In this document: piece by piece, positions 9,107 to 16,609 of the stretch
How the letters are laid out: each line of letters opens with the position of its first letter
Numbering within the stretch: position 1 is the first letter of the stretch
Assembly (NCBI RefSeq): GCF_003385895.1
Contig: NZ_QRDQ01000008.1
Coordinates: 678,354-742,353 of the forward strand
Direction of reading: 5' to 3'
From: Flavobacterium cutihirudinis
Lineage (GTDB): Bacteria; Bacteroidota; Bacteroidia; Flavobacteriales; Flavobacteriaceae
Length of the DNA: 64,000 nt
Notes under the pieces: model-generated
Databases searched by the model: none
The model's input: only the letters and a program-made list of their open reading frames with translations
What the model was told of the DNA's origin: nothing
Program-made: the position numbers and the translations under genes

Positions 9107-10555
9107 TTATTTCACTTCAGTAACATCTCCCATTTTCCAGGTTTTCTCAAAAAATCCTTTTTCTGGTCCGTAAAAACGAGCCAATAGTTCAAATTTTCCT
9201 TTTGGATCTGTTGGAACCCAGTTTGATTCTTTTCCTGCTGGAGCTTTTGCACCAAAATAAATATCCACAGAACCATCGCTGTTTTTTTGAATTCCCGGAG
9301 TTGTTGAAGCGCGACTAAAATATTTCATGTCTTTAATCAAAGCATGCGTTTCACGATCATAAGCCGTTACAGACCAATATAATTTTACAGGAACATTTGG
9401 AGGCAAATGCAATTGATATAGTTTTGAACCATCCAAATCCTGACCTTTATTGTCTTTAATTGATATTAAATAAAATTGTCCTGTTCCTAAATGTTTTGCA
9501 CTAAAATAGGCGATCGAATAGGCAATTGCACGTTCGCGCACAGGATAGCTGTTTGGTATTGTGTAATTGCTTCCAATTGCTTTTACAAAATCCTGAGAAA
9601 CTGGCAATGCCCATTTTGTGCCTTCATAAAAAGGTGCCTGAAACGCATTGTTGTATTCATTATCAATCCAGTTGTGAGCCTCTTTTATTGCTGCGTTTAG
9701 AATCTCTTTTCTTCTTGCATCGGCTTCAAAAGGTTTGTCTTTTTCAATACCAATTGATTTTAGAAAATCGACCATAACTAAATCTCTAGTCAGCCAAGGT
9801 TCACGTTGTATAAATTGGTTTAAGAGTTCAAAAAAATGAAAATTGTACGGAATTGTATTGCTGAATGGAACTTGCAGCAAATCGACAAATTTTGTTTCCG
9901 GCGGATTTGAAGCTTGCGAATAGGGATAAATTTTTACTCGTTTCCCGTAGTCAATTGCTCTCTTTAAATCATTCGGACTTCCATCAGTAAGATTCGAACG
10001 AAGAATTGCAAAACCGGTATAGGTTGATGATGGCATCGGAATATATCCCGCTGGTACTTTATCTTTATAATCTGGAGGCAGAATCAAATATTTTCCTCCT
10101 TTTCCTTTATCAACTCCTGCCGGACCAATATCTTCAATTGCTGTCTGCCAACCGTCATCTAAACTTCCTGTAATTGACGAACTGCCTTCCGCTGGCGGAA
10201 TTTCTAATACAACTGGACCTTTTCTCGTATCATATAAAGGGTTTATATACACCACATCTGGATTTGGTGTCAGCGTCTGATTTTTCGAATTTATCAAACC
10301 TGACCAATAGATAATTTCATTAAAATTACCTTTTGCACTCGCCAAACTTTCGTTTAATAATTCAAAATTAACCGCAGGAACTCCCCATATAACTGCTTCG
10401 ATAGCACGATTATAAATTACCTGTTCTTGCAAGTTTGCAGGTTTGAAAGTGCTTGAAACTGATTCTGTCGAAGCTGTCTCTGTTTTTTCTGTTGAAGTTT
10501 TATTGCATGAAAAAAATAAAGCAATAAGGAGAATTGAAATTATTTTAGTCTTCAT
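9107..10555 (-). CDS. DUF1254/DUF1214 lipoprotein (copy 2)
   Basis: The start was set at the ATG giving MKTKIISILLIALFFSC (lipidation at Cys17); the longer frame to 10630 would overlap the preceding gene and bury the signal peptide. The 482-residue product carries DUF1254 (AVIWGVPAVNFELLNE; QTLTPNPDVVYINPLYD, matching the family LTPNPD pattern better than copy 1) and DUF1214 at the C-terminus (YWSVTAYDRETHALIKDM; GSVDIYFGAKAPAGKESNW). The last ~25 residues (GPEKGFFEKTWKMGDVTEVK) parallel copy 1 (GPTTAYFDKSWKMDDIKEVK), showing common descent. Function is unknown; being lipidated and clustered with sulfatases suggests a role at the envelope on the same substrate. Confidence 0.88.
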   Translation of the reverse strand: MKTKIISILLIALFFSCNKTSTEKTETASTESVSSTFKPANLQEQVIYNRAIEAVIWGVPAVNFELLNESLASAKGNFNEIIYWSGLINSKNQTLTPNPDVVYINPLYDTRKGPVVLEIPPAEGSSSITGSLDDGWQTAIEDIGPAGVDKGKGGKYLILPPDYKDKVPAGYIPMPSSTYTGFAILRSNLTDGSPNDLKRAIDYGKRVKIYPYSQASNPPETKFVDLLQVPFSNTIPYNFHFFELLNQFIQREPWLTRDLVMVDFLKSIGIEKDKPFEADARRKEILNAAIKEAHNWIDNEYNNAFQAPFYEGTKWALPVSQDFVKAIGSNYTIPNSYPVRERAIAYSIAYFSAKHLGTGQFYLISIKDNKGQDLDGSKLYQLHLPPNVPVKLYWSVTAYDRETHALIKDMKYFSRASTTPGIQKNSDGSVDIYFGAKAPAGKESNWVPTDPKGKFELLARFYGPEKGFFEKTWKMGDVTEVK

Positions 10556-10607
10556 TTTATAAGCTATTAAAAATTTAAAATGATATTTTCTAAACGCTTG
10601 CGAAAAA

Positions 10608-11426
10608 TTATTGCGGAAATATAAAGGCAACTACTGCTCTTAATCCCCAATCTGGTTTAATTGATTGATGCCCAACAACTGGAATTAAAGGCATAACAGC
10701 AAATTGCATAGTTTGACCTCCCAATTTTGTAATCGCACCCACATTTGGACTCACTGTAATTAGGGTTGTATTTCCTTGCCAGTTTTGAGTAATTTCTGAA
10801 GTAATACCTAAACTTGCACCACTTTTGTAACTATGTGTTAGAAATAGTTGGGTGTAAAACTGATTGAAATCGGCTCTGTCAGCATTTCCTGCTACAGACC
10901 AAATTTGATTGGCTAAAAAACCTATTGAAAGTCCTTTTCCCTGATGCATGACCAAAACGCTTGGTCCAATTCCGAATTTTTCTGTTCCTAAAAATTTTTC
11001 TGTAGCGGTTGGCACTAAAAAAGCAGGACCAACACCTAAAATAAGTCCTTTAGTTTTAGGAGCAAAAAAAGCGGTTACTGTAGCATCGCTTAAACCAAAC
11101 TCATGGGTGTTTTCGCCAGTGACATCCTGTTGATCTACAACTGGAAGAATATAACGCGTAATTAAATTTAGATTTTCACTTAATTTGAAAGGAACAACGG
11201 GCTGTATATTGATCTGGTATTTTGATCCATTATAAGCCCCAATCCCGTAAGTAAGATTATTTTGAAGCGGAACACTAATTAAGCTTGCAACTGGATTTGC
11301 CATTTTATCGGCGAGTTCCTGCGCACTTGATCCGGCTTTTGGCTCTTCTTGTGCAAATGCGCTAAAATTTAAAAGAAAAAAAAACGTCGCAAATAAAGAT
11401 TTAATTGTATTGAAAAATACTTTCAT
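10608..11426 (-). CDS. Outer-membrane beta-barrel (transporter-like) protein
   Basis: A 272-residue protein with a signal peptide cleaved after SAFAQ (~residue 25). The mature start has AQELADKMANPVASLISVPLQNN, a hallmark of a Bacteroidota/Proteobacteria family usually annotated as 'transporter' or, misleadingly, 'neuromedin U'. The rest is beta-strand rich (YQINIQPVVPFKL; GLILGVGPAFLVPTAT; MQFAVMPLIPVVG) and ends in the aromatic strand AVVAFIFPQ expected of an outer-membrane barrel. It lies between the second sulfatase and the DUF1254 pair in the same leftward run, suggesting it lets substrate or product cross the outer membrane. The solute cannot be read from sequence. Confidence 0.65.
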   Translation of the reverse strand: MKVFFNTIKSLFATFFFLLNFSAFAQEEPKAGSSAQELADKMANPVASLISVPLQNNLTYGIGAYNGSKYQINIQPVVPFKLSENLNLITRYILPVVDQQDVTGENTHEFGLSDATVTAFFAPKTKGLILGVGPAFLVPTATEKFLGTEKFGIGPSVLVMHQGKGLSIGFLANQIWSVAGNADRADFNQFYTQLFLTHSYKSGASLGITSEITQNWQGNTTLITVSPNVGAITKLGGQTMQFAVMPLIPVVGHQSIKPDWGLRAVVAFIFPQ

Positions 11427-11464
11427 AATTTTTTCTTTTTTGATTTTTAATCTATTCTAAAATC

Positions 11465-11506
11465 AAAGAGAAACAACTTTTATAAGTTGAAAAGTTGTTT
11501 CTCTTT
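11465..11506 (-). other. Strong intercistronic hairpin after sulfatase 2
   Basis: Perfect 17-bp inverted repeat (11465-11481 / 11490-11506, core AGAGAAACAACTTTT) with an 8-nt loop, just past the sulfatase stop codon. In the direction of transcription the stem is followed by TTTGATTTTAG rather than a long U-run. It could be a partial terminator or an RNA-stabilising stem inside the operon. Confidence 0.7.
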
Positions 11507-11526
11507 TTTATAAAATTAAATGATTA

Positions 11527-13149
11527 TCACCCTCCACCGCTTCTTTTGGCAGTTGATATAGATTTTAATTTCTCTTGTGCCTCTTTAAGTTTCAAATAAT
11601 TATCGATAGTAATTGGACCTGGATATAGGTTACTTTGCACTACATGAGGTGGATATTTTTCATAGGTTTTAGCAAATTCTCCAATAATGTTCTGAACAGT
11701 TGGCAAGAACCATGTTTTCTCTGTAAAGTTGTTCATGAATAAATCATAACGCTCTTGCGGATCTGCCCATAAGTCGAATATTTGTGGTACAGTTGCTACA
11801 TAACTCGCCGCGCCTTTCCAACCTAAATTAGAATCTACCGCCAAACCTCCTGTTGCTTGTCCGTTATCACCACGTAAATTAAAGACTGCTTTGAATTTTC
11901 CAATTCTTATTGCTCCCGGCAATAATTCATCTTCTGTAAAATAAAACCACATTGTTCGTTTTGATTTACCAGTTCCAAACAAAACCGGCGACATATCATA
12001 ACTGTCAAAAATTGTTGGTTTGCCATCTCTGTCTACCGTAGGTAATTCTTGCCCTGACAAAGCAGCAAATGTTGCCATAAAATCAAGTGTTCCTAAAATG
12101 TCGTTATTTTTGCTATTTGGTTTAATTTTTCCAGGCCACCATGCTAATGTTGGAATACGGCTACCGCCTTCGCGATCTGTTCCTTTTGTTCCTCTAAACG
12201 GAGTATAACCACAATCAGGATAAACATCCTGCCATGTACCGTTATCAACCGTATAGATGATTAATGTGTTTTCGGCAATTCCAAGATTTCGAACTTCATC
12301 CATAATACGGCCTATTCTTGCATCTAGTTCAACAATACAATCAGCGTATTTATTTTTCCCTGCCGATTTTCCAGCATAGTCTGGGTGAGGCAAATTAGGC
12401 TGGTGGTTTTTTGCAAAAGAAATTTCCATAAAAAATGGTTTGTCTTTTTTGCCATTTTCTTTAAGCCATTTTAAAGATTCCTCTTCTGTATATTGATCCA
12501 AAAACGGAATTACTTTTCCGTCTATTTTTCTAACTTCTCGGTATGGTTTTCCTGCTTCACCTTCTAAAGCACCTTTGGTTCCTTTGACCCACGTTGCTCT
12601 AATATCTTCAGGCATATCTGCATTCCAATCTGGATCTGTATAGGTGTAAGCATTTAAGTGATATAATGTTACATTTTTCATAACATCAAAACCTTGTGCA
12701 ATTGGCATAGAATAATCTTCTTCTCCAAGATGCCATTTTCCGGCAAAAAAGGTATTGTAGTTTTTACGTTTTAAAAGAGAAGCTAATGTCCATTCGGCTT
12801 TAGGCAGTCCTCCTCCATCACCAGGAAACGCAACAGTTGTCATACCACTACGATTAGGAATTCTTCCTGTTATCAAAGCTGCTCTTCCCGGAGTACAGCT
12901 TGGTTGGCCGTAAAAAGACCAAAACTGCATTCCTTCGGTCGCCATTCGGTCGATATTAGGAGTTGCAGCTCCACGACCTTCTCCACCGCCATAAGGACCT
13001 AAATCCCCCCATCCGGTATCATCCGATAATAAAATAATAATATTGGGGCTTTTTTGTGCATAACCTAAACTGGCTATTAATAAGCAAAAAAGCAAGCCAA
13101 AAGTCTTCAGGAGACCGGCTGATTTGATTGATCTAAAATTTGTTTTCAT
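11527..13149 (-). CDS. Secreted arylsulfatase (type I sulfatase, formylglycine-dependent)
   Basis: A 540-residue exported sulfatase (signal peptide ending ASLGYAQ, ~residue 31). Metal site LLSDDTGWGDLG gives D43/D44. The sulfatase signature C85-T-P-G-R89, followed by AALITGR, has the cysteine that is converted to formylglycine. Later landmarks are GKWHLGE (lysine/histidine of the active site), SFAKNHQPNLPHPDY, and YTVDNGTWQD with the DN metal ligands. Together these make a complete catalytic set. It hydrolyses a sulfate ester in the periplasm; substrate unknown. No maturase (anSME or FGE) is present in the window, so activation must rely on a gene elsewhere. It sits between a HAD lipoprotein and an outer-membrane protein in one leftward run. 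Confidence 0.93.
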   Translation of the reverse strand: MKTNFRSIKSAGLLKTFGLLFCLLIASLGYAQKSPNIIILLSDDTGWGDLGPYGGGEGRGAATPNIDRMATEGMQFWSFYGQPSCTPGRAALITGRIPNRSGMTTVAFPGDGGGLPKAEWTLASLLKRKNYNTFFAGKWHLGEEDYSMPIAQGFDVMKNVTLYHLNAYTYTDPDWNADMPEDIRATWVKGTKGALEGEAGKPYREVRKIDGKVIPFLDQYTEEESLKWLKENGKKDKPFFMEISFAKNHQPNLPHPDYAGKSAGKNKYADCIVELDARIGRIMDEVRNLGIAENTLIIYTVDNGTWQDVYPDCGYTPFRGTKGTDREGGSRIPTLAWWPGKIKPNSKNNDILGTLDFMATFAALSGQELPTVDRDGKPTIFDSYDMSPVLFGTGKSKRTMWFYFTEDELLPGAIRIGKFKAVFNLRGDNGQATGGLAVDSNLGWKGAASYVATVPQIFDLWADPQERYDLFMNNFTEKTWFLPTVQNIIGEFAKTYEKYPPHVVQSNLYPGPITIDNYLKLKEAQEKLKSISTAKRSGGG

Positions 13150-13228
13150 AAGTTGTTCTGGAATAAATTAATACAATCTTTAATGCTAAAATTTTAGGGC
13201 TGAAAAAATCTATTTCAACAAATTCTAT

Positions 13229-14245
13229 TTATTTGTCGGGGAATATTTTTTTCCAATCGTCTTTGATACTTACAACATGATATTTATATTTAGCTGCAGT
13301 GCTTAAGGATAAATTATCTTTTTCCTGATAATTGTATTCTCTAATAGAATCATTATGATTTACAATTAATTGAAAAGAAGGATATTTGCTTCCCGAAGAA
13401 TATCTTAACATAGCAAGATCTCCGGCTCCGCCTTCGTTTCCGCAGGCAAAAACAGGACGCTGACCAATGTGCAATTGTATGCCAACAGGTTTTCCTTCTT
13501 TATCATTAAAATGATCTAAAGCAGGTTCTCTTAAAACTACATTTTTAGTATCATCGAATTTATATTTGAAAGAAGTTCCCACAACTTGATCTTTTGGGAT
13601 TCCGTAGAAATCTTGAGATATTGCTCTCACCACTTCAACCGTTCCACCGGTAACAATGAAAGTTTTGAAACCATTTGCACGCAAATAATTCAAAAGCTCC
13701 AATTGAGGTTGGTATCTGATTTGTTTTAGCGGAACATTTTTACCAGGATATTGTGCACCAGCAAAAAACTCTTTTGTAGAAGCTTCAAATTCATCTTCGG
13801 TCATTCCGGTATGCGTTGCGGCAACCAATTCTATAAGTGCTTTATCGCCGCCTTTTTCAAAAAACGTTTTGTCTTTTTCAACAACGGCTTTAAAAGGTTG
13901 TTTTTGTGCCAAAGCAGGATTGGCTTCGACCATTTTCTTAACTCGGTAAAAAGCAAATAATTCCTGAACATATGGTTTCTCAGCCCAAAGCGTTCCGTCA
14001 TTATCAAAAGTGGCAATTCTGTTTTCTACCGGAATAAAATCCGGGCTTCCTTCTTTGGTTACTTTTTCAACGTAAGCAATAATATCTTTTTTTAAAGTTC
14101 CGTCATTCCAGCTTGGCAATGGATCGCCGCTCGTTGCCACAACTGCCGTGCTATCTTTCGAAGTTGCAGTTGTATCAGTTTCATTTTTTTTACAGGAAAC
14201 CAGTAAAAATAAAAACAGGGGCACGATATATATTTTTCTATACAT
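13229..14245 (-). CDS. HAD-superfamily phosphatase-like lipoprotein
   Basis: A 338-residue lipoprotein (LFLLVSC, Cys18) with a Ser/Thr-rich linker to ~residue 40. HAD motifs are intact: motif I ATFDNDGTLW (nucleophile D81, acid/base D83), motif II FIVTGGT (T199), a lysine around residues 249-253 for motif III, and motif IV ACGNEGGAGDLAML (D276). A large helical cap lies between motifs I and II (~90-180). Family members with this N-D-G-T-L-W form are periplasmic acid phosphatase-like hydrolases. Its place between two sulfatase genes suggests removal of phosphate from the same or a related compound, which is inference. The start ATG gives the signal peptide directly. Confidence 0.85.
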   Translation of the reverse strand: MYRKIYIVPLFLFLLVSCKKNETDTTATSKDSTAVVATSGDPLPSWNDGTLKKDIIAYVEKVTKEGSPDFIPVENRIATFDNDGTLWAEKPYVQELFAFYRVKKMVEANPALAQKQPFKAVVEKDKTFFEKGGDKALIELVAATHTGMTEDEFEASTKEFFAGAQYPGKNVPLKQIRYQPQLELLNYLRANGFKTFIVTGGTVEVVRAISQDFYGIPKDQVVGTSFKYKFDDTKNVVLREPALDHFNDKEGKPVGIQLHIGQRPVFACGNEGGAGDLAMLRYSSGSKYPSFQLIVNHNDSIREYNYQEKDNLSLSTAAKYKYHVVSIKDDWKKIFPDK

Positions 14246-14264
14246 GATGTTGATTTTTTAAATT

Positions 14265-14300
14265 AATAGAGCTTGAACTATGAGGGATTCAAGCTCTATT
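14265..14300 (-). other. Strong intercistronic hairpin after sulfatase 1
   Basis: Perfect 13-bp inverted repeat AATAGAGCTTGAA / TTCAAGCTCTATT with a 10-nt loop, between the first sulfatase stop and the HAD lipoprotein start. Downstream RNA is UAAUUUAAAA, not a clean U-tract. It is therefore a weak terminator or a 3'-end stabiliser for the sulfatase message. Confidence 0.7.
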
Positions 14301-14312
14301 TATTAGATATTT

Positions 14313-15989
14313 TTATTTTTTCTTTTTGGAATCGGCTTCCGCTTCTTCTTTTACTTTAGGCAATATGTTTTTCTCCACATATTGCTTTGTTTTAATGTCT
14401 TTTAAAGTCTGTTGTAAAATAGTAGTTGGGTTAAAACTTGGTGGGAAAGAACGAGGAGGATATTCTTTAAAAGATTCGGCAAAAACGAATACATCGTTCA
14501 TTACTCCATATATTCCTCCAACATGATTTATCAACCAATCCCAGTAAGTGTTTGAAGTAAAATCAGCTCTTTCATACGGATCCTGATATAAATTGAATAT
14601 TTTTTGTAGACGAAGCTCAGTAAAAGGTTCTGCCCAAACTCCCATGGTTCCTGCCAAACGCTGTTCTGCAAAGACATATTTATAATCTCCTTCACGTATT
14701 CCAACAAGAAGACCGTCATCATCTGAATAGAAGAATTTATCTCTTGAGCTTTTTCCGCCAGCAAGTAATTTTGTTTGGTCAAAACCGTCTAGATGTACTT
14801 TGTAACTATGACCATTTGCATTATATCCTTTTAAAAGCTTATTAACTATGTCTGTTTCACCTGCAATTGAAGCGAAAGTAGGAATCCAGTCATTGTGACT
14901 CATCAATTCATTAGTTACAGTTCCTGGTTTAATATGTCCTGGCCAGCGAACAATACAAGGTACACGGAAAGCACCTTCCCAGTTCGTGTTTTTCTCTGAA
15001 CGGAAAGATGTCATAGCACCATCAGGCCAGGTATTCATATGTGGTCCATTGTCTGTTGAATATACCACGATCGTATTGTCAGCAATTCCTAAATCGTCTA
15101 ATGCTTTCAGGATACTTCCAATAGTTTCATCGTGCTCTATCATACCATCAATATATTCGCTGTCCCCATGTGTGTATTTTCCTCTGTGTTCTGCTCTAAC
15201 GTGCGTACGAAGGTGCATACGAGTAGCGTTGAACCAACAGAAAAATGGTTTTCCTGCTGCATGTTGTCTTTTAATAAAGTCAATTGCAGCTGCTGATGTT
15301 TCATCATCTACAGTTTCCATTCTTTTTTTAGTAAGTGCTCCAGTATCTTCAATTTTTTGTTTTCCAACTCTACCAAAACGAGGATCTGTAGTCGCATCAT
15401 CAACATTTGTAGCTACACATTTTAAAACTCCTCTTGGTCCAAATTTTTTGAAATATTCAGGATCTTTAGGATAATCTGGCAATTCTGGTTCTTCTTCAGC
15501 ATTTAAATGGTATAGATTTCCATAAAATTCATCAAAACCGTTTACAGTTGGTAAACTCTCATTTCGATCACCTACGTGATTTTTACCAAATTGTCCTGTT
15601 GAATAGCCTAAACTTTTCAAAATTCCTCCAATAGAAGGATCTAATTGACTCATTCCCATTGGTGCTCCTGGAAAACCAACTTTTGTAAGTCCAGTTCTAA
15701 TACCATGCTGTCCTGTTAAAAAGGCGGCTCGCCCCGCAGTACAGCTCTGCTCTCCATAATAATGCAAAAAACGCATTCCTTCATTTGCCAAACGATCAAT
15801 ATTGGGTGTTGTATATCCCATAAGTCCATCACTATAGGCGCTTATATTTGTAATTCCAATATCATCTCCCCACAGCACTAAAATATTAGGTTTTTTGTTT
15901 TGGGCATTTAGGGAAATACCAGAAAAAAACAGTAGTGCAAATACTATAATTGCATTATTAAATCCGCATTTTAATTTGACTTGTTTCAT
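14313..15989 (-). CDS. Secreted arylsulfatase (type I sulfatase), first gene of operon
   Basis: A 558-residue exported sulfatase (signal peptide to ISLNAQ, ~residue 30). Active-site elements are LWGDDIGI (D42/D43), the signature QSC-T-A-G-R at C83-R87 (the accepted C-x-A-x-R variant of C-x-P-x-R), FGKNHVGD (K/H pair), TRMHLRTH, and YSTDNGPHMNTWPDG with the D-N metal ligands. The C-terminus is a lysine-rich tail. It is distinct from the other sulfatase of the cluster, so two different sulfate positions may be attacked. As the first gene after a 620-bp non-coding region bearing two palindromes, it probably leads the operon that runs down to the DUF2252 gene. Confidence 0.93.
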   Translation of the reverse strand: MKQVKLKCGFNNAIIVFALLFFSGISLNAQNKKPNILVLWGDDIGITNISAYSDGLMGYTTPNIDRLANEGMRFLHYYGEQSCTAGRAAFLTGQHGIRTGLTKVGFPGAPMGMSQLDPSIGGILKSLGYSTGQFGKNHVGDRNESLPTVNGFDEFYGNLYHLNAEEEPELPDYPKDPEYFKKFGPRGVLKCVATNVDDATTDPRFGRVGKQKIEDTGALTKKRMETVDDETSAAAIDFIKRQHAAGKPFFCWFNATRMHLRTHVRAEHRGKYTHGDSEYIDGMIEHDETIGSILKALDDLGIADNTIVVYSTDNGPHMNTWPDGAMTSFRSEKNTNWEGAFRVPCIVRWPGHIKPGTVTNELMSHNDWIPTFASIAGETDIVNKLLKGYNANGHSYKVHLDGFDQTKLLAGGKSSRDKFFYSDDDGLLVGIREGDYKYVFAEQRLAGTMGVWAEPFTELRLQKIFNLYQDPYERADFTSNTYWDWLINHVGGIYGVMNDVFVFAESFKEYPPRSFPPSFNPTTILQQTLKDIKTKQYVEKNILPKVKEEAEADSKKKK

Positions 15990-16211
15990 GATTAAAAAAT
16001 TCGTTAATAAATATTTTATGTATGAGTTTAGTAATTCAGAAAAAATAATAGAGGAATGAAATTAAATTTTATCTATAATTGGTTGTATTTTTTAGAGATG
16101 TTTCAAATTAATTTCAGTTCGATAATTGGAACGTATAATTTTTAACTTTTTGTTAAGTCTATCAAATGTAATTATTAAATAAGCGAATTGCCTTAATTAA
16201 GTGGGTTGAGC

Positions 16212-16237
16212 TTGTTGCATTTTAGAAAATGCAACAA
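16212..16237. promoter_or_regulatory. Perfect palindrome, putative operator 1
   Basis: TTGTTGCATTTT-AG-AAAATGCAACAA: perfect 12-bp arms around a 2-bp centre. It shares the layout TGTTkCATTTT-rG-AAAATGmAACA with a second palindrome whose centre is 50 bp away. Too short a loop for a good RNA hairpin; it looks like a dimeric regulator site. Confidence 0.6.
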
Positions 16238-16262
16238 CAAAATTTGAAAATCTGCACCAGAT

Positions 16263-16286
16263 TGTTTCATTTTGGAAAATGAAACA
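16263..16286. promoter_or_regulatory. Perfect palindrome, putative operator 2
   Basis: TGTTTCATTTT-GG-AAAATGAAACA: perfect 11-bp arms around a 2-bp centre, same design as the site at 16212-16237. The only arm differences are compensated symmetrically (TTG/CAA versus TTT/AAA), as expected for selection on dyad symmetry. Confidence 0.6.
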
Positions 16287-16551
16287 TGGTAAAAATCTGA
16301 AAATTAACATTTTGTGTTTTTTAAGGTAAAAATTTGGAAAAGTAAAAAAGAGAGGCTTTTTGTATAAACATTACAAATTTATGTTAGACAAAAGAAGATT
16401 GGGAGAGATCTTTTTGAAAGAAACAGCTTTTTTTCCTAGGAGATTAAACCTACACAAGGGTATTTTTTAAAGTTTTTATTGTAAAATAATTCCTTAAATT
16501 ATATTAAAATAAAAAGAGCATTTTTAAAGAAGGTAAAATGAATAAAAATAA

Positions 16552-16586
16552 AAAATGCCACTTAATTTTTAAATAAGTGGCATTTT
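16552..16586 (-). terminator. Intrinsic terminator of the acpP-pyk block
   Basis: Perfect 13-bp stem AAAATGCCACTTA / TAAGTGGCATTTT. In the leftward direction it is followed by a T-rich run (TTTTTATTTTTATTC). It lies 24 bp after the pyk stop codon. Confidence 0.88.
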
Positions 16587-16609
16587 ATAAAGTATAAATT
16601 GAAGAATAA

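Larger units (their letters stand above)
15990..16551 (-). promoter_or_regulatory. Upstream region of the sulfatase operon
   Basis: About 560 bp without a convincing gene. It contains a leftward TACATTTG -7-like box at 16163-16170 (weak -33), the two palindromes listed separately, a second -7-like box TAAATTTG at 16374-16381, and a 29-codon rightward frame (16381-16470) with no support. The sulfatase promoter is probably near 16163, with the palindromes upstream of it. Confidence 0.35.

Noticed and set aside
14986..15474. 162-codon rightward frame inside sulfatase 1
   Set aside because: Antisense shadow of a gene with complete catalytic motifs; composition is not protein-like.
16381..16470. 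29-codon rightward frame upstream of pyk and the sulfatases
   Set aside because: No promoter, ribosome-binding site or recognisable protein; low-complexity AT-rich surroundings.
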